Shown piece after piece: positions 1 through 7,200 of a stretch of 7,435 nucleotides of DNA. Position numbers and translations under genes: made by a program. The notes beneath the pieces were generated by a model. It saw only the letters and a list, made by a program, of their open reading frames with translations. It was not told the DNA's origin and did no database searches. The DNA comes from a bacterium (GTDB lineage Bacteria; UBP14; UBA6098; B30-G16), in the NCBI GenBank assembly GCA_003645115.1, contig QNEG01000066.1:1-7435 (forward strand), written 5' to 3'. How positions within the stretch are numbered: position 1 is the first letter of the stretch; the number at the start of each line of letters is the position of its first letter.

Positions 1-1
1 A

Positions 2-262
2 AAGGAAATCGTGGTATCCACCTTGAGTGTGCTTTACAGTGCCGAAAAGAACAATATTACGGAGGATATTTCTGCCGATTTCCCAAAACCAGTTGCCTGG
101 GCGTTTCTGGTGTTCGCTATGCTATATACTCCCTGTCTGGCTACTCTGGCAGTGATAAAAACTGAAACTGGTTCTATCCGATGGGCTATTCTATCTGCTG
201 GATTATCTTTTACTATCGCCTGGATTCTATCTTTTCTGGTCTATCTTATTGCAATAATATGA
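2..262 (+). CDS. feoB: Ferrous iron transport protein B, C-terminal fragment
   Basis: This is the 3' end of a gene that begins upstream of the window; 86 codons and a TGA stop at 260-262 are present. FeoB is an inner-membrane Fe(II) transporter with an N-terminal GTPase domain and a C-terminal membrane core, and only the end of the core is seen here. The fragment starts KEIVVSTLSVLYS, matching the conserved FeoB stretch K-E-x-V-V-x-T-(L/M)-x-x-L-Y. Two membrane helices follow. The first contains the FeoB-typical LYTPCLATLAVIKTETGS (compare the family pattern LLYTPCxATxAxIKxExGS). The second is the hydrophobic run before the stop, ending SFLVYLIAII. The GTG at 11 is an internal valine codon, not a start. 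The gene converges on the minus-strand gene ending at 598. Assignment is by remembered family motifs and is fairly secure although the G domain is not visible. Confidence 0.88.
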   Translation, partial: KEIVVSTLSVLYSAEKNNITEDISADFPKPVAWAFLVFAMLYTPCLATLAVIKTETGSIRWAILSAGLSFTIAWILSFLVYLIAII

Positions 263-597
263 GATTAATCGATTTTCCTGGTCGAACTGTAATAGATTGC
301 GCAGACATTCCGAGTAATATGCTTAATCAGTTCATTCTCCACAGGTCGATTGTTTTCAAATTATTACTATTCATCAGAAGAAATGGATACTGCCGTTTCC
401 TTGCATATTAGCTCTGACTGCATAGCCGAGCACATTGAAATTCTTTCGCTACAATATAGCGCGTTCCACCCGATTGCCGATATTAGCCATTTGTTCGATA
501 AATGGTAATTCGAAGCATTTGCCGAAGCTAATAGCGTGTGCTGATAGCTTATATCTCTACCAATTTATTTCAGCAGAATAATGATTTGCGTATCTAT
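263..597. other. Convergent intergenic gap, no confident gene
   Basis: This 335-bp stretch lies between the stop of feoB and the stop of the minus-strand giant gene. I see no RNA gene, no mobile-element end and no start codon with a good ribosome binding site. On the minus strand, 556-374 reads in one phase with purine-rich first codon positions and a single in-frame TAG at 451-449. The peptide on one side includes FELPFIEQMANIGNRVERAI, and the other includes NVLGYAVRANMQGNGSIHFF. It could be a decayed gene. In the same codon register on the plus strand, 383-508 is a 41-codon ORF starting MDTAVSLH, with only a weak AGAAG upstream. I could not recognise either peptide and annotate no gene. Short stem-loops are listed separately. 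Confidence 0.5.
447..549. other. Cluster of three short stem-loops in the convergent gap
   Basis: Three inverted repeats lie within about 100 bp. The first, 447-461, has CGCTA pairing with TAGCG around a 5-nt loop. The second, 486-506, has CCATTT (487-492) pairing with AAATGG (500-505) around a 7-nt loop, plus a possible G-T closing pair. The third, 526-549, has AGCTA and AGC pairing with GCT and TAGCT around a GTGT loop, with a 2x2 internal mismatch. Placement between converging genes would suit transcription termination. None is followed by a clear T-run on either strand, so an intrinsic terminator is not shown. Stems this short can occur by chance. Confidence 0.25.
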
Positions 598-3500
598 CTA
601 TTTTATCAAACTCATCTTGTCTGTAATAACTGCATTTTGTGTAATCAGTCTGCAGGTATAAATACCACTGGGCATTTCCTTGTTCTCAGTTGTGCTGGTG
701 CCATCCCAGATTACCTGATGAGTTCCCGCTGGAAGTTCTTCATCCACCAGAGTAGCTACAATTCGACCGGTGATATCCAGAACCTCTAACTTAACTTTCT
801 CACCGACTGGAAGTCGAAATTCGATAGTGGTAGTAGCATTAAACGGATTCGGTATATTGCCCAATAATGCTGGCATCTCGGGTTTTGTTGGCTTTTCTGC
901 GATATCGCTGGTGGTCAGTCCAAGAGAATCCAATATGGTGGTGAATATATCCACTCGTGTTTCCGGTGAAGTAGTTCCCTCGGCAATAGAACCGATGTAA
1001 ATGCTGGAGAATACAATCTTGCAGGTGCCATTATCGTAATATGTCAATCTGGTGCCATCCTCCACAGGAGTGGGGTCATCGGTTTGAGAATTCAATATAG
1101 CGATTCCAGTGGTGGGAGAAATTTCATCCACGCTGTAATCTGCCACTGTTCCCAGTGCATAATCCACATCGAAAGTTTCTGTCTCGCCGAAAAATTCCGG
1201 TTCCACTGCGGTAAGATAATTCACATTTGCGGTATCGTAGCCATCATCGACAAACGAAACTCCCATACCGTCGAGTATATCAGAGAACATATAATCGAAA
1301 TAGTATGCTACATCTGTTCCCTCGATAAAGAATCCCTCACCAGAACTCAAGAAAGACCATATTTCAGCGGTATCGGAATGGAACATAATGGGCAAGGATG
1401 GCGATGAATTACCTGCTACTATGAACACCCAATTGTAATTGTCCAGCATAAAGTGCTGTAGATATTCATCCTGTTCACTGACCAGTATATCCATAGTGTC
1501 TGCGCCGACAACGAATTCGCTAATCATATCGGTAATAGTGGCGACTTCATCGGCAGTTCCGCCCTCGGCAAGCATTTGTCCGTGGTCCCAATCCAATACT
1601 AATATATCCGCCGATGGTTTGAAATCGATTGCTCGACCGGTATCTACCAATGAGAGTTCGGATTCCAGTGTGTCATCATAAATAGCGGTAATACCGTAGA
1701 AATACTCGGTTTCCGGTTCCACATCTACATCCCAGTATTCATATTCTTCCGCACTGGCAGCATAAAGTAATTCCACATATGGACTATCTGGTGAATCGAA
1801 ATAGGATTCTGCTCGATAGATATTGAATCCGGTGAGTTCCATCGTCTCGAGACTGCGCGACAGCGGATTTTCCACCGGAATTAGCGAAGTCTCTATGGAT
1901 ATTTCATCGAAATCGAAATCTGTGTTCACGATACTTTTTGGTAATAAACGAACCAGTGTATCTCCGCCCTCGCTTTCCACATAAACTCGCACCAGCCACA
2001 CGAAACCACTCCAGGCATCGCCAGCCGCTGCAAGTAATGTCATCCAGGAACTCACACTGGAAACATAAATATAAGTGTAATCATCATATTCACCTGTATA
2101 TACTGAATCGGCGATAGGGAATATAGTGTCTCCGGCGAATGCCACCGAGAAATCGACGAAAAATTCTCCATCCAGCGTGATATCCTCACCGGAGAAATCG
2201 AATGTAAGCATATTATCAGCAGTCAATGTGGCATTATATTCCACCGCTATATTTGTTCCTGGAGAACCTCCATCCCAGTTTCTGACTGCGCATCTGCCGA
2301 TATGTTCTCGATAATAACCGACCTCTATTTTGGCGAGCGTAGATGGTGTAGGGACATCGTATAGAACACCGATATTAGTAATAATGTCCGTAGTTAATGG
2401 AATTATATAGCTGTTTGTCAAATCATCGTCATCGTAAGTAATTACCGAATATTCTCCTGGCGGGTCCCAGGTTAGATGAATTAAGTCAGCGAATTCATCG
2501 TCGCCAGCTTCTACATTAGCAGGTGGACCCTCACCACTGGGAATTTCTGCCAATTCGGTAGAAATTTCTATATCGCTATCCTCGATTACTATGGTGGTAT
2601 CATAAGTTTCGAAACCATCGTGGAAAGCCACAAACTCATAGGTATCAGGTTCTAATTCGGTGAATTCATAATTTCCCGATGCATTGGTAGTATCGGCGAT
2701 AACATCGACCAACATAACTATTGTTCCGCTGTGGTCGGTTTCGTCTTCTAAAGTAATTATCCCAGAGACAGTGAACTCGGTAGTTGTTGGAGATAGATAG
2801 AAATCTATTACTTCATCGGATATATATGAATCATAGGTGGTGTCCGGAATATATCCCTCAGCCGATGCTGTTGTAAGAATCATTTCACCGCCCGGGAGGT
2901 CGGTATGTTCATACTCGCCAGAACTGTCGGTAGTATCACTGACCGAACCGGTAACCCAAGTCGATATGACTACCGCTCCCTCGATTGGCTCGTCCGTGGT
3001 GCCATCATATACTGTTCCAGAAAGCGTTATTGTAGTTTCTGCAGGTAAAAGATAGAAATGGTGAGTGATATTAGAATCTGCAATCACTATTGTATCTATT
3101 GCAGTTCCATATCCCTCCTTGTATGCACTGAAAATATGAATTCCATTATTTATACCTGTGATGGAATAAAAACCGGAGTCATTAGAAAGAGCGGTATATA
3201 TGAGAGAATCATCACTGATAGCGGTGCCCGAAATGGTTTCCATAGTGAGAGAATCATAGACATATCCGCTCATAGTCCAGCCGGTAATAGCACTTTCGGT
3301 GTGCCAGGCGCAGGACAGTAAAGTAGAATTGTCCTCGTTATCACTGGCAGAGATTTGTAAAGCGATATCGCTATCGTATGGCAGAGTAATCGGGATGTCG
3401 AACTTGATATGGTATCCACCGGCAATCGCGGTGAAATCCGCCATAAAAGTAATATCTCCGAATCCGGTCAGTGTGATAGTAATGGATGCAGAATCGACAC

Positions 3501-4101
3501 CGGAGTGAGCATCCAGGATATCCACCGATATGGAATCGATATCCACTGGAACTTCCTCGCTACCACATTCGGGATACCAATTTTCTGCATATGGGGGGAA
3601 AGAATCTACAGTATCCACTCGAGCAATAAATTGAATATACAATGTATCCGATGTGCCATAGGGGTCGGATGGGAAAAATATGAAACTGTCCACACTTGAC
3701 ATATTAGTTTTAGTGGACATATCTGGTAGTGTATCGAAATAAAAGAAACCGTAGTCCTGTGGAAGTTCGGATATTTCCCAGACTATTTTTTCCGGTTCGG
3801 CATCACCGGGGGTTCCCCAGGCACCTAAAAGAAACCACACTACAGTATCCGCAACTGGCCGAATATCTTTCCATAATGTATTTACCAAAGTGTCTTCGAT
3901 TACAAAATAATATATGAACTCCATAGGAAATGGCGGGAAACCAGCATCGAGTGGGTCAAAGCATTCCAGAGCAGATTCATTAGTCCCGAAAACTCTAGGT
4001 AAACTATCTGGTGGATGCTCTATATCAAATGTCCATTGAGCAAATAAAAATCCAGGTAGTAGTAGCATCATTATTAGTCCCAACCACATCGACTTTCTCA
4101 T
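598..4101 (-). CDS. Secreted multidomain surface protein with T9SS-type C-terminal sorting domain
   Basis: Complete gene of 1167 residues. The ATG at 4101-4099 is chosen because AAGGAGGT lies 6 bases upstream and the first residues form a signal peptide (MRKSMW, hydrophobic to about residue 20, cleavage near FLFA-Q). Visible domains in residues: 22-165 uncharacterised; 168-270 Ig-like, with W-x-P-E-C-G early, then D-x-x-SGVD-x-x-SI and ASDNEDN; 276-353, 358-438 and 443-518 three CarboxypepD_reg-like beta-sandwiches, each with SG-x-(V/I) near the start and a D/N-x-SG-x-Y turn; 525-548 and 749-822 two halves of a fibronectin III domain (LTWDPPGE, then LTGFNIYRAE), separated by a jelly-roll-like insertion at about 553-710; 832-1060 a Rossmann-like, GATase1/ThuA-like fold; 1077-1167 a FlgD-like/T9SS type A sorting domain (NIPNPFN, LDITGRIVATLVD, WDG, SGIY). 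It contains six cysteines. Export to the outer surface is inferred from the two ends. No active site is apparent, so binding, adhesion or a structural role is possible. Domain names are from pattern memory. Confidence 0.93.
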   Translation of the reverse strand: MRKSMWLGLIMMLLLPGFLFAQWTFDIEHPPDSLPRVFGTNESALECFDPLDAGFPPFPMEFIYYFVIEDTLVNTLWKDIRPVADTVVWFLLGAWGTPGDAEPEKIVWEISELPQDYGFFYFDTLPDMSTKTNMSSVDSFIFFPSDPYGTSDTLYIQFIARVDTVDSFPPYAENWYPECGSEEVPVDIDSISVDILDAHSGVDSASITITLTGFGDITFMADFTAIAGGYHIKFDIPITLPYDSDIALQISASDNEDNSTLLSCAWHTESAITGWTMSGYVYDSLTMETISGTAISDDSLIYTALSNDSGFYSITGINNGIHIFSAYKEGYGTAIDTIVIADSNITHHFYLLPAETTITLSGTVYDGTTDEPIEGAVVISTWVTGSVSDTTDSSGEYEHTDLPGGEMILTTASAEGYIPDTTYDSYISDEVIDFYLSPTTTEFTVSGIITLEDETDHSGTIVMLVDVIADTTNASGNYEFTELEPDTYEFVAFHDGFETYDTTIVIEDSDIEISTELAEIPSGEGPPANVEAGDDEFADLIHLTWDPPGEYSVITYDDDDLTNSYIIPLTTDIITNIGVLYDVPTPSTLAKIEVGYYREHIGRCAVRNWDGGSPGTNIAVEYNATLTADNMLTFDFSGEDITLDGEFFVDFSVAFAGDTIFPIADSVYTGEYDDYTYIYVSSVSSWMTLLAAAGDAWSGFVWLVRVYVESEGGDTLVRLLPKSIVNTDFDFDEISIETSLIPVENPLSRSLETMELTGFNIYRAESYFDSPDSPYVELLYAASAEEYEYWDVDVEPETEYFYGITAIYDDTLESELSLVDTGRAIDFKPSADILVLDWDHGQMLAEGGTADEVATITDMISEFVVGADTMDILVSEQDEYLQHFMLDNYNWVFIVAGNSSPSLPIMFHSDTAEIWSFLSSGEGFFIEGTDVAYYFDYMFSDILDGMGVSFVDDGYDTANVNYLTAVEPEFFGETETFDVDYALGTVADYSVDEISPTTGIAILNSQTDDPTPVEDGTRLTYYDNGTCKIVFSSIYIGSIAEGTTSPETRVDIFTTILDSLGLTTSDIAEKPTKPEMPALLGNIPNPFNATTTIEFRLPVGEKVKLEVLDITGRIVATLVDEELPAGTHQVIWDGTSTTENKEMPSGIYTCRLITQNAVITDKMSLIK
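601..873 (-). other. FlgD-like / T9SS type A C-terminal sorting domain (within the 598-4101 gene)
   Basis: Residues 1077-1167 follow the well-known C-terminal pattern of type IX cargo and related FCB surface proteins. They show a short leader ending NIPNPFNATTTIEFRLP, then KLEVLDITGRIVATLVD, then ELPAGTHQVIWDG, then MPSGIYTCRL and a lysine-ending last strand. In Bacteroidetes such domains direct export through the outer membrane and are often removed. In other FCB-side lineages the same domain is common but its processing is less studied. Its presence is the strongest lineage hint in the window. Confidence 0.85.
922..1608 (-). other. Cysteine-less GATase1/ThuA-like domain (within the 598-4101 gene)
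   Basis: Residues about 832-1060 start with a hydrophobic strand (ADILVLDWD). They continue through an acidic helix, a second strand with YNWVFIVAG, then a helix and strand ending LSSGEGFFIEGTD at the place where glutamine amidotransferases carry the nucleophile elbow. A long loop region with SPTTGIAIL and CKIVFSSIYIGSI follows. This layout matches the extracellular amidotransferase-like domains I know from large FCB surface proteins. The only cysteine (residue 1027) is far from the elbow, so classical amidotransferase chemistry is unlikely. The fold is inferred from sequence pattern only. Confidence 0.5.
1972..2445 (-). other. Jelly-roll-like insertion splitting a fibronectin III domain
   Basis: Residues about 553-710 interrupt the fibronectin III signature. 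The first half, residues 525-548, reads PPANVEAGDDEFADLIHLTW and continues DPPG. The second half resumes at 756 with LTGFNIYRAE and ends near 810 with ETEYFYGITAIYDD. The insert contains VITYDDDD, a repeated tyrosine/valine strand pattern, CAVRNWDGGSPGT and WLVRVYVES. It resembles the cleaved-adhesin-like jelly-roll inserts seen after LxWxxP in FCB and Cloacimonadota-type surface proteins. The exact borders and the fold are inferred. Confidence 0.45.
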
Positions 4102-4107
4102 AATAAA

Positions 4108-4115
4108 ACCTCCTT
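4108..4115 (-). promoter_or_regulatory. Shine-Dalgarno site of the minus-strand giant gene
   Basis: On the minus strand the sequence reads AAGGAGGT, then six bases (TTTATT), then ATG. The near-perfect complement to the 16S rRNA tail fixes the start at 4101 over the internal ATG at codon 5. Confidence 0.8.
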
Positions 4116-4144
4116 GCTGTTAATTTTCCATCATAATTAAAAAT

Positions 4145-4173
4145 AAAATAACCATATGAATAACATAGGTCAA
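4145..4173 (-). promoter_or_regulatory. Candidate promoter of the minus-strand giant gene
   Basis: On the minus strand TTGACC (4173-4168) is followed by a 17-base spacer and TATTTT (4150-4145), a 5/6 and a 4/6 match to the sigma-70 consensus. A six-A tract lies just upstream (complement of 4176-4181), as an UP-like element would. The start codon lies about 45 bases downstream. The first TTG can also be read with TATTTTAT 20 bases on, a partial match to the Bacteroidetes pattern TTG-N19-21-TAnnTTTG. No transcript data support either reading. Confidence 0.35.
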
Positions 4174-4206
4174 GCTTTTTTGAAATGATTTATTAAAAAA
4201 CTTGAC
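4169..4206. repeat. Imperfect dyad linking the two divergent -35 regions
   Basis: The left arm GTCAAG-C-TTTTTT (4169-4181) pairs with the right arm AAAAAACTTGAC (4195-4206). There is one bulged C and a 13-base centre. Each arm contains a TTGAC element directed outwards, towards one of the two divergent giant genes. It may be an operator, or it may simply be two similar promoter upstream regions set back to back. Confidence 0.5.
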
Positions 4207-4231
4207 TTGAGACTTTTATTTTATAGTTTTC
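4202..4231 (+). promoter_or_regulatory. Candidate promoter of the cysteine-rich repeat gene
   Basis: TTGACT (4202-4207) follows a six-A tract at 4195-4200. The best sigma-70 -10 match is TATAGT (4222-4227), but its spacer is only 14 bases. With the Bacteroidetes pattern, TTG (4202-4204) plus 19 bases gives TAGTTTTC (4224-4231), which fits TAnnTTTG except for the last base. The second reading has normal spacing and suits the likely lineage, but both remain predictions. TATGAT at 4238-4243 is another possible -10, without a good -35 partner. Confidence 0.3.
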
Positions 4232-4258
4232 AAATTGTATGATAATAAAAATCAAAAC

Positions 4259-4265
4259 AGGAGGG
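4259..4265 (+). promoter_or_regulatory. Shine-Dalgarno site of the cysteine-rich repeat gene
   Basis: AGGAGGG is followed by TTATT and the ATG at 4271. Core and spacing are typical. The leader closely resembles that of the divergent gene (GGAGG, then a T/A-rich spacer ending TTATT before ATG), which supports both starts. Confidence 0.8.
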
Positions 4266-4270
4266 TTATT

Positions 4271-7200
4271 ATGCGATGGTTAAACAGGTTGTTTTTATTG
4301 TGTGTATTCATTCCAACACTAATCTTTTCTCAATCATCTGCGCCAGATATTCATTGGATTTCTCCCACCAACGGAGCAGTATTGTTTTATGATGGGACAC
4401 AATGGATATATGATGGTGCCACCGGAATTGATACTTGTTTTCGAGTGGAATTCTTTTCTTACTACGGTTTCGACACTACATCGCTGTGGATAAAGATTAG
4501 TCGCAATGGAGAACCACTGGAGGAAATTTTTGGGTATGAAAAAGAATTCTGGACAGATAACGCACTTGCATTGGGAGATTTCGATTTGCTGGGATTGGAG
4601 CCTGGTGGATATTACCAACTTTGTGCTCATATAGCGAATGAATATGGTGAGGATAGCATTGAATGTATCGAATTCCAGACCGAGATGTATCCGGATACTT
4701 GCCCGCCTATTATAGTCGGATGGAACTTAATGCCCGATACTGCCGAATGTTTCAATAATAATTTCAGCCTTATGATTTGTGATAATACTCTGGACTGTCC
4801 CGCAGCTACCGGTGTGGACCCGGAAAGTATCGAACTCACTATTAATATCCCCGGATATCCACCTATCGATGCTACTCCGCATATTTATGCATATCCATCA
4901 GGTCCAGCACATTGTTTCGAGGTTAATTTCAATGCGGATTATCCTTGCGATTCACTTAATTATATACTTCACCCTGGATTGACATTCGAGGTTTGTGTTA
5001 TGGCTCGAGATAGTATCGGAAATTATCTTCCCGAACCGGTCTGCACTACTTTTACGGTTTGTGAGGATACTTGCCCGCCGGATGTTTATTCGCTGCCATC
5101 TACGCTCGATAGTTCTACTCTATATTTCGATGGAACACATTGGCATACCGAAGCCGGCGATACTATGTGGTCGATTTATTTCAATGATAATTATTCTGCC
5201 TGTCCACCTTCTCCGTTCGATCCTGCTTTTATTGGATTACTTATCAAAATGTGCGATGATACAGCCTCACCATCTTTTGTCCCGGCATCTGAGGTGGATA
5301 TTGAATTCGACCCCGGTTATTGCAGAATGACTGGAAATGGTTATGGACTATTCGATGATCTGGGATTGGAATGTGGAAATTGTTATGAAATTTACGCACA
5401 GGCTGGAGATATATATGAAAATATTGCTACTTCATATAGCCGCATTACTATTTTTACTGAGGAATGTGTTCCCGATACTTGTCCACCTTATATCGCCGAG
5501 TGGAATCCCACACCGGATGATACCACCTGTTTCCCTTACGATGGCGAGATGTGGTTTATAGTGGAAGATCCTTCCACGGAATTTTGCATCTGTAGTGGAA
5601 TATATATGTTGGACGCATTCATATATAATAATGGTATAACCTATCATCTAATGCCGAGTGAGGGTTTGATTCCAGTAGAAATCGACCCGCCCTGTGTGAT
5701 GAAATACATTCTCGATGAAGCATATTACGATTTAGTCCCCGGAACTATCGGAACTCTTTTTGTTCACGGATACGATTCTATGGGTGGTATGTTCGATGAC
5801 GCGATAGAATTCGAGGTGTGTGATACTTTCACTCCACCAGTAGATACTTGTCCGCCTTATGTGGACCACTGGTTCCCCGAGGATACTATGTGTCTTCCCA
5901 TAGATGAACAAATCGGAGCGCTTATATGCGATAATGATACCGCCTGTGATAATGCTGGTATTATCGCGGATTCTATCACGGTGTGGGCAAGGATAGATGG
6001 AGATACTATAATAGATGTTACCGCAGAATGTTATTTCGACCCCGCAGGTGATTGTATATATGTGGTATGGCAGCATACTGGAACTGTATTTCCATTGGAT
6101 ACCGACATAGAACTGTGCATACTGGCTATCGACAATGCGGGGAATGAATTCTATGATTGTTTCAATTGGCACACTTGTGGAGATACCTGTCCGCCGGTGG
6201 TAAATTGGTATGTCCCCACCAGAGAGGAAACACTGATATTTGTCGATGGCGGTTGGGCACATCAAGATTCGATGTATATAGATCATTCATTCCATGTTAA
6301 TTTCATTGAAAACGAATGTCCAGGAACAGGGCTGAATGATACCACTATATCTATTATGATACGCAATTGTGATGATACCACTTGGACTGTGATAGATGGA
6401 TACGATTATACTTCCAGCTGGGATTATGGCGATGCCTGGGGCAATTTTGACCTGCTCGGACTCGAACCCGATATGTGTTACGAAATCTGCGCAGAAATAA
6501 TGGACAATGCTGGCAATTGGGGTGAAGGTTGTGTTACATTTTATACCGAGCCTGTCCTCGAGGATACTTGTCCACCTGTGGTGGATGGTTGGAATCCCGC
6601 TCACGGAGATACTTTCTGCTTCGAGGGACCAATCTCCTTCTATCTGGTCGATCCCACTACTTTTGCAAGTGGCGATTGTCCCATATGCTCAGAAATAGTT
6701 CGAGCTTCCATAGATGTATCACTAACAGCACACGGTGATACATTTTATCTGGGAGATGGCAGTGGTTTATTGATAGAGGAAGAAGACACTTGTATATTGT
6801 ATATAGAATTGGATAATGCATATTATTCGCTGAATCACGGCGATTTTGTGGAACTTTGCGTGGATGCCAGCGATGGTGCAGGAAATCATATGAGCGAATG
6901 CATAGAATTCTGGGTTTGCGACACATTACCACCCGAGGACCTGTGCCCGCCATTCGTGGTAGAATGGAATCCTGCTCATCATGATACTTTCTGTTTTGAG
7001 GGACCGATAGATTTCACTATAGTCGATCCTACAGAATCGTTAGAGTGTCCCATTTGCACTGGAATCGATGATAGCACACTGGAGGCTGTATTGATTGCTC
7101 ATGGGGATACATTCGAATTCTATATGGGCGATGGCTTGATACTTGATCCATTAGACCCTTGCAGACTTTATGTTCACTTACATCCCGATTTCTATGAACT

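Noticed and set aside
181..411. 76-codon plus-strand frame overlapping the end of feoB
   Set aside because: Its first third is an out-of-frame reading of the FeoB membrane helices, and the rest has no ribosome binding site or recognisable features.
383..508. 41-codon plus-strand ORF starting MDTAVSLH
   Set aside because: Amino-acid composition is plausible, but the ribosome binding site is weak, it is short, and a minus-strand phase over the same bases looks at least as coding-like. It is mentioned under the gap entry only.
526..549. Intrinsic terminator for either converging gene
   Set aside because: The stem has a 2x2 internal mismatch and no T-run follows on either strand.
1084..1407. 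107-codon open frame on the plus strand
   Set aside because: It is antisense to the well-supported 1167-residue gene and its peptide shows no domain or membrane pattern.
5732..6286. 184-codon open frame on the minus strand
   Set aside because: It lies wholly inside the plus-strand repeat gene, has no signal, domain or ribosome binding site I recognise, and is a by-product of that gene's codon bias.
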